Positions 33,082 to 44,307 of a DNA stretch of 64,000 nucleotides are shown one piece after another. The notes beneath the pieces were generated by a model. The model made no database searches and was not told the DNA's origin. It saw only the letters and a program-made list of their open reading frames with translations. Source of the stretch: Aplidium turbinatum (taxonomy: Eukaryota; Chordata; Ascidiacea; Aplousobranchia; Polyclinidae); the NCBI GenBank assembly GCA_918807975.1, contig OU964918.1, positions 38,176,477 to 38,240,476 on the forward strand, given 5' to 3'. Numbering within the stretch: the stretch's first letter is position 1; each line of letters begins with the position of its first letter. The translations under genes and the position numbers were made by a program.

Positions 33082-34939
33082 CTGTATGTGAAGATAAATT
33101 CTTTCAATTAAAGCATGTAGCTGTATGTGCAGATAACCATGTTTGCAACAGGTAAGCTAAAATATGTTCTTATATTGATACATGTGCAGCATAGGAAATT
33201 GTTGTTTAGGCAATTGACATTTTTCGTGTGCAAGAAATTAGCTTGCTTTGGCAGCTAATGACAGTTAGTTGTCGCTAATCTCACCACACTCTTTGTCTTT
33301 AATCTCAATGTAGAGTTTGAAATTTTTTGATAAAAATGATTTAACTTAGTGACATTTTTTCTTTACAAAAACCTATGAGCAACTCACATTTGTTTCCGGC
33401 TTTGTGCAAAAGTGAGCTTGTTAGTGACACTGCATTTGTATATTATATATATACATAATGTATATACAGTATGTGAAAAGATTTGGAGTTTTAAATAGCA
33501 AATGTGGAGTTAAAAAAGTTTAATTGCATCTAGAATTTCTATCCTCTAGAGTGTGGTGTTCATATGGTATGATTCCAGTGTGGTTTGGCATTTTGGTTTT
33601 GTCAAAGCAGTGTGTTGCACTGCTTTTAATATTTGGTGCATACATAGCATCATCCGATGATAACAGTTATAAGCATAATTTTAATGCTCTTTTTCTCTGT
33701 GTGGGTTAGTTTGTTGTGTTATGGTAATTTATAAACTGTACTAACTACTGGTACTGGTGTATGTATATTATATATATACAGTATTTTTAGGAAGCTTTTT
33801 GTGGACCTTTGCGATGGGAAGTTGTCACACAACATTGATCACCCAACACGGAATGGAGAACGTTTGTTTATTTTATTCGACTTTACACACAACTTCAAAA
33901 ACATGTACAACTTTCTTAACAGGAAAATAATGTATCTTCCCACTGTTGGCCATGAACAAATATTGGGTGAAGCCTGTTGTGCTGAATTCTCAAACACCAA
34001 GAAGCTGTAGGCCTATGCTCTGGAAGAAAATAAGACTCTGAAAATAGCCCACAGCTTGAAGAAAGTATCATTAAATCCAAGCAGTAGGGGGAGAACGGGG
34101 TAAGTTGAACCGTTTATCGCGATTATCGCCACAGATCGTAAAATACTGGCACTAAGAACCTGATACTTGGACACAAGTTTGTGACACCTATCATGCATGT
34201 TTACGAGTAGATTATTTGCAGTAGCAGCTTTTATTATGTACATAAATATAATCCTAAAAGGATCAGTCTTGTGGTTCAACTTACCCTGCTCGTGGGGTAA
34301 GTTGAACCCGACAATAGGGTTAGTTGAACCACTATCAATATATGCCTAATTGTATATACTGCAGCTGAACACCATCATTGAGATGTTTTCAGGTAAATTG
34401 AGATTTAACACTGCCGAGATGATATACAACTTCTCCATTATCATGGATTAATGTGCTGATTTAAATGCTACCGGAGCTTGACATTCAACATTTTCAGCTA
34501 TCCTACAATATACAGTATTTAACGTAAATAGACACATTAGGCTACTACAGGGTATAACAAAAATTGTTTTTGCAAGATCAAGCAGAATAAAATGCAACAA
34601 CTACTCAAGCAAATTCATCCAATTATTCAAGTCTGCTGGGAAAACAAGCTTGTTTTGCCTCTTTGTGGTTCCAATGATTTCAGGAAATGGAAGAGTCATG
34701 ACAATGTCCTTTTTGGGAAAGGAGCATTCATCTCCATCTTTGAATGTGAATGTTGGTTGGTCAGTTACTGGATCATTCCTTCCCTTCTTTAAAAACTTGC
34801 CTTCACATTCTCCAGTTGTAGGCTATCATCTACACACTCGACAAGTCCTACGTAATGAAGAAAAATTTTTTCCCTGTAAACCGCACCAGCACATAATCTC
34901 CTTCTGATGGTTCATCATCACTGTTGTCATCACAGATAG

Positions 34940-35795
34940 CTTGTAGTTCAGTTGAATTATCGCTTTCAGTATCGGTTTCTTCCAGGGATATCTAAAGAAG
35001 GGGATACGAAGGCTTTTATTACGTCTGACAATAGAATGGCTTTTGTTTATCGTAAATAATCCGTGTTTATCGTAAAATGACAATTGGCACCGATAGTAGT
35101 TTAATAAATCTTGTTATGATAACTTGCATTGCGTTATTAGCATCAGGCCTGGATATTCACAGCATGCTCATGGTTGCTTGTATTCAACTACCCATATACT
35201 TGCTTTACATCTAGCCTACTGCAAAGGCTTTGTTAAAAAAAAAAAACTTACTGATAACTTTTCAACTGTCTTTGTAAACAAGTATTCTTTAAATATGCTC
35301 TACGTAACATTTGCTAACTGTCTTCTTTAGCTCATTGTACCAGCTGCACTACAAAACTTTCTACGATTATAAAAAGAACCACACGTTGAAAGCACTACAA
35401 ACTACCGCCCTGGTAGTGTCATGAGAATAAGACAATCGCTGCGAGCCTTCATATCCCCTTCTCTAGATATCCCTGGTTTCTTCGTCTGGAATTAGTCTTT
35501 TCTTTGGTGCTTTTTTTGCTAATTTTGCTGCATGTAAATATTCTAATTTTTCTTTTTCTGTCGTGTCTGTAAGAATTCGAGTTTTAGATCTTTTACGACC
35601 TTTTCATGTTTGTTTTCTTGGGCCTGCAATTGGCAGGGGAACGATCTGTGCGGGTGACACATAGTTTCCATTATTATGAAAGCTGCTTGTGGTCAAATGA
35701 TCAAGATCATTGCTAGTTGTAAGACTCTCTGCTCCACTTAACTTTGTTGTACTTTCTTCATGGTCTGTATCATTGGTGCCATGCTCAGATGTCAC
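34940..35795 (-). pseudogene. pogo/Jerky-like transposase C-terminal tail
   Basis: Minus-strand reading: IVPLPIAGPRKQT, a stop, RKRSKTRILTDTTEKEKLEY and AKKAPKKRLIPDEET. The xPxPxAxPRKxxxxRKxxKSxILTDTPEK run is typical of the C-terminal tail of fish and invertebrate pogo-like DDE proteins. A MITE (34983-35475) sits immediately after this tail, so the sequence beyond it is displaced. The catalytic core is absent. Confidence 0.7.
34983..35475. mobile_element. hAT MITE (CAGGGATATC), copy 1
   Basis: CAGGGATATCTAAAGAAGGG at the left and CCCTTCTCTAGATATCCCTG at the right are inverted. Exact 8-bp duplication GTTTCTTC (34975-34982 and 35476-35483). 493 bp. The second copy is at 52393-52886. Confidence 0.95.
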
Positions 35796-37299
35796 ATTTG
35801 GCCGGTAAGGTAAGTTGAACCATGGTTCAACTTACCTTTATCTGAATGGTTCAACTTTCCCCAAAGCTGTGTTGCAACTTTAAAGTAAATTCTCATCGAA
35901 ACAATAAAACCTAGGTGTACAAGCTTTAGGCAACATATTACAGTGGTACCACCTCATATATTAGCTACAATATCATATAAATATACATTCAACATTAGAA
36001 CTTATGAAACCGAAAATCCTTTTTTTGATTTTTCACTTTTACCTCAACAAATTCAGTACTGCTCAGTCACTACCAAACCACTGCAGCTTTCTTCATGATT
36101 CCTAGAATAAAATGGCGTTCTGAACTGACTTAACCAGTAGGTGACGCACAAGAATTTCTTTACGAATTTATTTAGACAAAATAAGGGGTAGTTCAACTTA
36201 CCCTCCGGTTCAACTTACCCCGTTCTCCCCTATAGCACAAACTTCTCAACATGCTCTGGGTAAGTAGATATGTTTGTTATACCTTGGTTACCTGTTTATT
36301 TTACTAATAATTATGGATATATTTATTATTATTGTTTATTTGCGTCAAACAAAGTTGTCCATATCCAAAACAAAAACAACGAAATAATACACAAACTGCA
36401 AATGAACAATACATAGACGTAATTTAATGTATTGTTAGTTAAAATAGCGGTTACTGTGTTATACAGTACCAGTGCTGTATTTCCATAAAAACAGCAAATT
36501 TTGTAAGATAGCAGCTTGATGTCAAGCCTTCTTGGTAAATGACAACCTCTGGTTATATGAACAGGTTTGTGCTCTTTTTACTGCATGATTAATTATTGAA
36601 TGACTATATAATTATTAATTAGTTAATCATTAAATTCCTTATCCATTAAGTTTGTTGTGAACAATTCAAAAGAGCTTCATGAATGAAAGTATATTATACC
36701 ACAATGTACTTTCCAGATGTATTCAGTGAATCCACTGCCAGAGGTTTGGCATACTATCCCAGCACCTACCCTCCATTCATGCAGACTGCTCGGTACGTGA
36801 AATTTGTGCACAACATAATTATGGAAAATCATGTCAGTAAAAGCACCATATAAAGGTAAGTCTTGTTTCTGAATTAAATAGGTACTGTCGCTAAGAACAG
36901 TCACACAATAGTTATGGTTTTTAAGCATTTTTTTAATCTGGCCAGAACTCAAAATCCAGGTCTGGTATATCCCTAATAGTGTCTACTAAAGTATATTATA
37001 CACAAAATAATTCTGGTTATGTTTTGGTAGATTTAAGAAAAAGAGACCAAATGCATATGGAGATGAAGGTAGTAGATGGTGAAAATGATGCAGCAATGGC
37101 ATACTTGCAAGAAGCAAAACAACTCTTAAAAGAATGGCAAGCATGACTTACAACCGAAACCTTCACAGCGTGCATACAAACTATGGGGGCACTCCCTGAA
37201 TTAACTCGGCATTTGCAATATAAACACAGTTTCCAGTATGTTCTGTCTGGCAAACTTTGCAATCATCAGTTTAAGCAGAGCCACAATAGTGGGTAGATT

Positions 37300-38190
37300 G
37301 CTTGACCTACGTGCTCCGTTGAATTCTGTTGTTTGTACTTTGTATGCTTGTGATATTTGTATGCTTTGCTACCGCTTATTGGTAATATAGGCTACTTGTG
37401 ATAATCTCTAAAATGTGGTCTGACGAAGTGAGTTAAGTTGCCCTCAAAACATCAAAAAATAAATGCGGTGGATCAGCGTTATGTATTGACCTCTTAAAAC
37501 ATCAATTTAAGAGAACATTAACAAGTTTGCTGGGTTTCAAAAATCTACCCTACTAGTGTCCGGGGCAAAAACAAGTGAGCCATCCCGTACTTCAGAGATC
37601 CCTGCTTTCAGCCATCACCTTCACCACGAACGGTCAGTCTTTTAATCCAGTAAGCGCTGCTGCTTGAAAAATGCCTTCCCTTTATTTTGCTACGTCGTTC
37701 GCAGCAGGGACTTTAATAAACTGAATTAACTTTTTTCTCGCGTGAAAAACTATCACATGTAAAAAGCAGCTCTACAGCAGCTGACCTTTAAACATCTCAA
37801 AGCAACAGTTGTACGTGCAGTATTAAAGTTACTGTATAAACTAATTAACTTTTTTTTCCCGCGTGAAATACTATCACGTGTAAAAAGCAGCTCTACAGCT
37901 GTGTCAAATCCGAAACAGCTCAAGATTAATGCCTTTTTTTGCGAATAAACAATGAACTTTTCTACTACTGTAGCCTATGTAATGAGCTGTATTGCGCAAA
38001 TTTCCTGTACCTTTCGCTGTAGATTATTTTTTTTTTAAACAATTTCTTTGTTTACTGTATTTTCTGCCTGCCTTTTGTCAGTTTGGTTGTACAAAGTAAC
38101 CCTGACTGGATTATACACCTCTTTCTTTAATCAAAAGACAGTTGTGGAATAGTTTGCGGTAGTTCGTTTATAACGTCAATTCGGCTATAA
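37300..38190. other. element 3' region, no gene recognised
   Basis: Two direct repeats of about 110 bp near 37690-37800 and 37800-37910 (ATTAACTTTTTTCTCGCGTG..AAACTATCACATGTAAAAAG). Otherwise AT-rich without signal. Confidence 0.5.
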
Positions 38191-39357
38191 CGTCAGTTTT
38201 TGCAAATCCCCTAGAGGTGCCGTTATAGGCGAATTCTACTGTATTACTATATTTCAAGATCAACAGTTTCGGCAACTCCAATCAGCGACTTCGTCGCTGC
38301 CGCTCTCAGTCTCGTTCAGTCCTTTTGAACTTCTGGTTCTTTTCAAATGAAAATTTTTAAAATATTACGGCAACTTCGATCAGCGACTTCGGCTCTGTTA
38401 TATTTTTTTTCTTAATCTTTTCAAAGGAGAATTTTTGAAATGTTTGCGGCAACTCCAATCACCGACTTAAACTCTGTTGTATTTTTTTCTCGATCTTTTC
38501 AAGAGACGAAATCGAGGGACAAAGTGTTTAGGGACGGAATCAGGGGCGGATCCAGGTATTCACGTTAGGGGGGGCGATGTCATTGACTTTCAGGCAAGTG
38601 ATCAGCCAGGCACAAATAACGACGGGGGTCTCCCCTAGAAAATTTAGATCGAGTTTGATGCGTTGAGAGCATTTCGAACACAAATAATGAGAAATTGACA
38701 TTCTATAACTTAAAAAACCTTCAACAATGCTGTTGTTTAACAAAGGGAGAGATAAAGAGCTGATATACCGTACCCTTGCCATGTCAAGTTGAAGTCTGAG
38801 CAACCTAGCCGCATTTATAGTTGAGACTGAAGGTTTCACTCTTGATTGTTTCACGGCAATTTAAAAATTGACCTCGGAAAGATAATAACAGGTAATTTTG
38901 TCTTCCCAATATTGATGCAAACATTGAGGTTATAGACTTACTGTATAACTTCGAGGTTTTATTCCTCTGACAAGTTTTGAATTGTTACAAAGAGCAATGA
39001 GGAAAGGTTATGCATACATTCAACATAATGAGCAACAAAAGTGGGAGCCAGGTCAAAACACTGGGTAATGCACCACCCCCCGTAAAATCGCCACTATAGG
39101 CTAAGTATAGATTGTAAATTTTTATTTTGGACGAGCGAAACACTACAATTTGTGCAATAGAATGGCAGTTAAACATAGTTAAATGACGATCAAAAGATAT
39201 AGTCCTCCTTAAAATGTGTCATGCACTGTCGCTGCACCAGACAAAAAAAGAAACTAACAATAACAGAAACAACTATTTCTGTGGACTTCACAAATAAAAC
39301 GAAAATAAAAAGCTACTTTGCCAGTACGGGTAATACTAACAGGTGTCGTACCTTTGA

Positions 39358-39600
39358 CTACAACACTAAGTTAAGTTTACGGTTTCTACTGTTGGCAAAT
39401 CGATTTATCACGGAGTCTGTGTCAATTAAAATGTCCCGATGCTGGTATCGTAAGGCCAATCCATTCAGTCTTTCCTCGCCGATGCTGTTCCTCAGCCAGG
39501 TTTTCAACGACCGAAGAGATGAAAAGCTTCTTTCTACTGATGCTACGCTGACTGGCAAGGTTAATAGTAATTTTAGAAGAGAGTCTACGATTGTGTACAC
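39358..39600 (-). pseudogene. hAT (TTF/ZMYM type) transposase, hATC end
   Basis: Reads DSLLKLLLTLPVSVASVERS, FSSLRSLKTWLRNSIGEERL, NGLALRYQHRDI, VINRFA. This is the hATC dimerisation region with the SVASxERSFSxL(R/K)xLKTWLRxxxGxxRLNGLAL signature of the TTF-type zinc-finger hAT family. It is well conserved over 80 residues; the upstream part of the protein is displaced by the LINE insertion and lies beyond 41312. Confidence 0.88.
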
Positions 39601-39648
39601 ATTTCCATCACACGGTTGTAAAGCTTCTTCGGTAAGACTGCAGTAGTC

Positions 39649-41311
39649 AATTGGTAACCTTTATACCATCGAAACTGGCAAATTTATGTTTAAACTAAAA
39701 CATAATCAACTGCCTAAAAACTTTAACTCACTATTTCAACTTAATAGCAACTTGCATCACATATCAACTAGAAGTAGCAATCGATTTTTTCTCCCCTATT
39801 ACTCGAAAAAGTTAACCCAACAATCCATCCAATTTAGTGGAGTTAAAGTCTGGAACGATCTCCCTAAACACATTACTGAAATCGAAACCTTTTCATTATT
39901 CAGCAGCAAGCTGAAAACCCATCTGCAAACAAAAACTCAAACCGATTAGCATACGTCCATTGTGTAATAGATACCACTTTTGTACATTTAATCTTTCAAG
40001 TACTACTGTTTGACACCTAGTATCTGAGCTTATAATATCAGCTTATATCTGACCGATAACCACTGACCAGCACCCGTGGCTCAGTGGTTATCGTCTTCGG
40101 CTCTGGTGCTGGTAGCCCTGGGTTCGATTCCAGGTCGGGTCATACCAAAGACTTTAAAAAGGGTACCGATTGTGTTCTTTCTAGCATAATGCAGGATAAA
40201 TCGGGTAATAATCTGGTGACATATCACCCTCTTCTAATCTGCCTTGAGCGAGCATGAAAGCAGTACGGCTCATAAAATCACATGGAAGTTGGAACCCTGT
40301 CAAGTAACCCATGTTGATGCGCAATCTGCTGCAAGCGGAGATAGCGAATGATTATTATCTGAGCTTATTACAACTGTCAATGTCGTACATCTGCCATCAC
40401 CACCTTAAACTGTTCAGTTTCAATAGGCTGCTATTAGATGCTAATATGTTACCAATGCAATACGCCTTTAATTAGCCGAACTACGTATAATATACTTGTT
40501 CACAGAACCTTATAACTCTCTGTTACTTTGTTGTGTAGATTTATTTGGCAAGAGTACTTCAACAATGAAGCTGTAGGCCTATCACTCTCCAGAAGTTTGG
40601 TTAAAAATTCATTTCAAGAAACTCCATCCCGCTCCGATACCGAAGTCACCCGCATGCCATCTAGACCATTTTCATAATTATCATCTTCACTACATTTTTC
40701 ATCATTCATGATCATCAGTGTAATATCATGCTCAAATAATAAGTTAATTAATCTAAATTCCTGTACCCATCAGTTATCAATTCCTATTCAATATCACACC
40801 ACTGTCGTTGCTGCGAACACTCCATTTTACTTAAAACGATGTACTGTACATAGTATTTTGTATATGTAATATGTTTAATATGTAAATAATATGTAATAGA
40901 CTAACACCTTGTATTCAAATAGTAATAATAATAATATGTTTAATATGTAATAATATGCCGTATGTTCATTGTTTATTCTTGAATGCTCGTGTTGTTGATT
41001 TTTCTTTTTTATATTGGTTGTAAGGTTCAGTCGTCCCCGCATGGTTTCATCAACTGGCACACCTCCAGTTGCTTTAGGTATGTGGAGCCAACTGGTTCTT
41101 CCAACTAATTCATCTACTTTAAACTGTTAGGTTTGGTGGCCGTGCTTAATTTACTTTCGTGTGCGTAACCTTTAAATTTGCATCGCATGCACGTTTTAAA
41201 CTTTTGTAGTTTTGCCACCTTTTCCTTTTGTTGGTTTTGTTCCCGTTCACTATTTGTAACTTTATCATTGCTGTTGTTTTCCGACAAAGAAAAATAAGTT
41301 GAATTGAATAG
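39649..41311 (+). mobile_element. CR1/L2-like LINE, 5'-truncated, with 3' tail
   Basis: Opens with the last ~87 codons of a non-LTR reverse transcriptase ORF (39686-39949: LKHNQLPKNFNSLF, HHISTRSSNRFFLPY, SIQFSGVKVWNDLPKHI), the usual C-terminus of CR1/L2/Jockey-like ORF2. A long 3' UTR follows, ending AAATAAGTTGAATTGAATA, a short-repeat tail of the CR1/L2 kind. Flanks share TCGGTAAGACTG plus five of the next eight bases (39629 and 41318), the likely target duplication. Confidence 0.8.
40033..40357 (+). mobile_element. tRNA-derived SINE inside the LINE 3' UTR
   Basis: Flanked by an exact 13-bp duplication TATCTGAGCTTAT (40020-40032 and 40358-40370). It contains a tRNA-like head at 40070-40141: A box TGGCTCAGTGG and B box GGTTCGATTCC, with CACCCG/CGGGTC-like acceptor arms. 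The T-stem pairing is imperfect, as expected for a SINE rather than a tRNA gene. Confidence 0.8.
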
Positions 41312-41984
41312 TCGTCATCGGTAAGACTGTAGCAGTCGCCGGAACAGTTTTATTTTCCCACTTCTCCTTCCATAGTTGGATCTCTGGCCTGAACCTAGAG
41401 CAGATTCCACACTATATACATGACATAACAAGCCGTTGTAGGCATTGCAAATGACTTTTGTCAATGCTATCGGGTCGGTACTTGAGCAATTTCGTGGTAG
41501 CAATGATGTTAGGTGTCAAGATGCTAAAGTCTCATTGAAAAAAATTGAGCTTTGCTGTTTCTAGATGCAATTTCAAGGTAGAATTTCAATGGTTTTAGTT
41601 CCACGTCTGACCGTCAAAGTTGCCAATAACCTGCTCTGTCCAACCAACTTATCTAGGCTAAGCGATTTATCGCTATGCTCTACAGTGCCGGCAAAAAGTT
41701 TAGAAACTTTATAAATTTTAGTAATTTTGTTCGGTAATTAGACTCTGCGACGAAATAATAGCCTTATAGGCCTACTATGTTATTATTACCCGTATAGCCT
41801 AACCTAATCTTTGAACATGGCGAAAGACTTATTCAGCATTGCTTTCGATATGTTGTTTTCCAAATCGTATTCATATAAATGAAGAATAAAGCTACTTTCT
41901 TGGGTTTTAGGGGGGGCGATCGCCCCCCTCTGGATCCGCCCCTGGACGGAATAGGTTGCACCCATCAAAGCCTAGTATGCTAAA

Positions 41985-42036
41985 CTGCCAGGATTAAGCT
42001 TTTCAAGTCCAAGGATAAAGATTTAAACAATTGTGT
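41985..42036 (+). repeat. retroelement 3' tail fragment
   Basis: CTGCCAGGATTAAGCTT..AAGGATAAAGATT matches 8748-8812 in reverse. The block before the hAT insertion (38250-38532) probably belongs to the same old retroelement copy. Confidence 0.4.
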
Positions 42037-42219
42037 AAAAGACACTGGACAGGCGTCTTCAAAAAATCAATGAGGTCTGTATTTTTATCCAAAATATATA
42101 AAAACAGGAATAAACAAAGTACCGTACTATTAATATTACAAAAAGTGCTTAATACCAAACAAAAACCCAAGCAGAGAAAATTACATCAAATATAGTTACC
42201 GTACTACTCTAGTCTAAAC

Positions 42220-43755
42220 CAGGGATGGAGGAACCATTTTAAAAGTAGGTGGGCCCAAAGGAGTAGCAGTCAAAGTTAATCAAACTTCTGGGGGGCTTCG
42301 CCCCCCAGACCCCCCATAACATTGCTGCGTTCCTAATACTACCAACCGTTTTTCATTGTGTTTTTATAATTGCCTTTTGTGCCAACATGCAAAAAGTTTT
42401 TGTTTTTGGCCCGATTTAGCCAAACAAATTACAAAATTGCTCTATAGCGCTGTACAAAATATGGCGATTTACACACAAATAAAAAGACAAAAATACACAC
42501 ACAGTTATAATACCAACCTGGGAGAAATAATCTGCAGCATTATACAGTAGGCCTATACATGCAATCGTGCATGCACTGCATAATATGTAATGATATCATT
42601 GTTTTAACATTAGAGAACAATTAGATTGATTTATGGATTACTCCACCAATCACACGCAACCACGCCCACACATGCTGCCCATCAATAGTGGGCTCAACAG
42701 AAAAGTTTGAAGATTAGATTTCATCATTGAGCTATCAAAGATAACACAAGTAAACAAAAAAAAATTTTTTTTAAAGGCACGGCATATGAGAGTCATTTTA
42801 GGGTATTTCGAGGCCCCTGATTCCGAAAATGCACTTGTTTTTTCGAATTGGCTGTAGTTTTTGAGATAGCCTACCGCAAAAACATTTTTTTTTTGCAATT
42901 TTGAGCCTCTATAGATTTAACGTCCTGTCGTTTATTACATAGACAAAACTGAAAGTAATCCCAGCCCCAGACACATTTTTGAGTTGTATAAACGCTATTT
43001 GGAACCAATCACGTTGATTACAACCCAAACAAACGGCTATTTAACGTTTACTGGCCTAGTAACAATCAATACGATATGACGTGAAGCAAGCCTTAGGATA
43101 CAAGATGTAGAATAAACAACTTGTGCTTTGCGTTAATATATTTGTTGACTTCAACAATGTCAGACTTACTAACTAAGCTACTAAGTACAAACAAAATACA
43201 TACATTGTTTTGCTAAACAAACTAGACAAATAAGCAAAACAAAACTATCGATGAACAAACAAAAGCCATCAATGAACAAACAAAAAGCCATCGATAAACA
43301 AACAAAACTTCGTTCAATTCTTTATTATGGTAGGCTTACTATACTGAGCAACACCCATCAAGGTACGAAGGCCATTTATGTAATTACAGAATACAAAGTT
43401 ATGTTCTTCAGTAAAGTAGGTGCTTAAAATTTTATCCTTGTTACGGAAGAACGTAATCTTGATTCTAAATTTAATTCCTGGTAGTTTCGAAAATTCGAAA
43501 AAACTAAGTGCATTTTTGGAATCAGGGGCCCTGAAATACTCTAAAATGACTCTCACCTGTTGTTCCAAAATTTTTTGTTGGCCTGTGTAATCAAACTAGT
43601 GTGTATCAAATGAGTGAGAGCCTTTTTTTTGGAACTCCTTCTCTAATTTGACGTTTTCTCTACCTTTTCAAAGAAATTTGGCTTTCAAAAGTGGGCCAGG
43701 CCCACCCAGAAAATAAAGTAGGTGGGCCCAGGCCCACGTGTTTCCTCCATCCCTG
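42220..43755. mobile_element. hAT-type element (CAGGGATGGAGGAA), non-coding
   Basis: CAGGGATGGAGGAACC and TTTCCTCCATCCCTG are inverted, with exact 8-bp duplication GTCTAAAC (42212-42219 and 43756-43763). A second, inner fold-back pair (about 42775-42870 and 43475-43560, sharing TCATTTTAGGGTATTTCGAG in inverted form) marks a further nested insertion. No transposase. Confidence 0.9.
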
Positions 43756-43771
43756 GTCTAAACCTCGACAG

Positions 43772-44099
43772 CAGTGGTCAGGAACCTTTTTGAGTAAGAG
43801 AGCCATTAAAGCTACATTTCCGCGAGAGCCATAGATTACAGTACACTGCAATGCCTTAACACTTAATACAATTAACACGTGGTGGCACTGGTGAAGTTTT
43901 GAAAGTGGGGGGTCTCCCCCACCAAAAAAAAATGAAAAATTACAATTAATTTGGTGCATTCTGAGCGCATTTTCAGCTCTAATTGTAATGAAAAGTTAAG
44001 ATAAAACTTTTGCAGTTTAGAAGATTGCTTTTTTGCGAGCCAGACGCCATCTTCAAAAGAGCCATATATGGCCCGCGAGCCATAGGTTCTCGACTCCTG
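43772..44099. mobile_element. hAT MITE (CAGTGGTCAGGAACC)
   Basis: The right end GGTTCTCGACTCCTG mirrors the left. Flanks CTCGACAG and CTCTACAG agree at 7 of 8 positions. GAGAGCCAT words occur at both sides. It ends 208 bp upstream of the MRPS27 start codon, so it forms part of that gene's promoter region. Confidence 0.8.
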
Positions 44100-44307
44100 C
44101 TCTACAGCCTGTTTCACCCTAAAAGGTCCTTATTCAAATATCATCATCAGAAGGTCCTTATTCAAATATAATCTAATAATATATGTATTCAAATTGAACA
44201 CTTTAGTTATTGTTATTAGTTTTTTTTCAGGTATAGCGTATTGGAAAAGAATTAAGAGCGTAAGTGTATACTGCATATTATACTTGCTATAAAATAAAAA
44301 GTAAAAA
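44100..44307 (+). promoter_or_regulatory. MRPS27 5' flank
   Basis: 208 bp between a MITE and the first coding exon. It contains a direct repeat (AAGGTCCTTATTCAAATAT at about 44122 and 44152) and A/T-rich words near the ATG (TATAAAATAAAAAG at 44288) that could serve as a TATA-like element, although mitoribosomal genes usually use TATA-less promoters. No firm site can be named. Confidence 0.3.

Larger units (their letters stand above)
34087..36230 (-). mobile_element. pogo-like element with GGGGAGAACGGGGTAAGTTG ends
   Basis: The right end GGTTCAACTTACCCCGTTCT..CCCC is the reverse complement of the left end (the left has one extra G), with TA on both sides. GGTAAGTTGAACC words recur inside both ends (34295, 35812, 36186), a typical subterminal pattern. 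It holds a decayed minus-strand transposase tail and a hAT MITE (34983-35475). Confidence 0.8.
33801..37293 (+). pseudogene. P-element-like (THAP9-type) transposase remnants, interrupted
   Basis: 33801-34085 reads DLCDGKLSHNIDHPT..LFILFDFTHNFKNMYNFLNRK, matching the DxxHLxKxxRNNxL block of P transposases, and continues to SLKKVSLNP. It is then cut by the element at 34087-36230. 37140-37293 gives TTETFTACIQTMGALPELT, HSFQYVLSGKLCNHQFKQS, the C-terminal region that in P-like proteins reads ..YxLTxKxSxDxxExxFG. Frames shift and stops occur, so it is dead. Confidence 0.6.
31502..38241. mobile_element. pogo/Tigger-type TIR pair enclosing P-like and pogo-like remnants
   Basis: CAGTAGAATTCGCCTATAAC (followed by GG) at 31502 is perfectly inverted at 38220-38241, both flanked by TA, the Tc1/mariner-pogo target. 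The sequence resembles the Drosophila pogo end (CAGTATAATTCGC, from memory). Subterminal TATAACGTCAATTCG words repeat at both ends. At 6.7 kb it is too long for a simple pogo element. The interior holds a dead THAP/P-type transposase and a further element at 34087-36230. Confidence 0.75.
38541..41944 (-). mobile_element. hAT element (CAGGGGCGGATCCAG) with nested LINE and SINE
   Basis: The ends CAGGGGCGGATCCAG and CTGGATCCGCCCCTG are inverted, with exact 8-bp duplication GACGGAAT (38533-38540 and 41945-41952). It encodes, on the minus strand, pieces of a TTF-type/ZMYM-like hAT transposase (39358-39600, 41315-41503), separated by a LINE (39649-41311) that itself contains a SINE (40033-40357). 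Confidence 0.92.

Noticed and set aside
40070-40141. Functional tRNA gene
   Set aside because: The T-stem is mismatched and the block lies inside a 325-bp unit with its own 13-bp duplication, so it is a SINE head.
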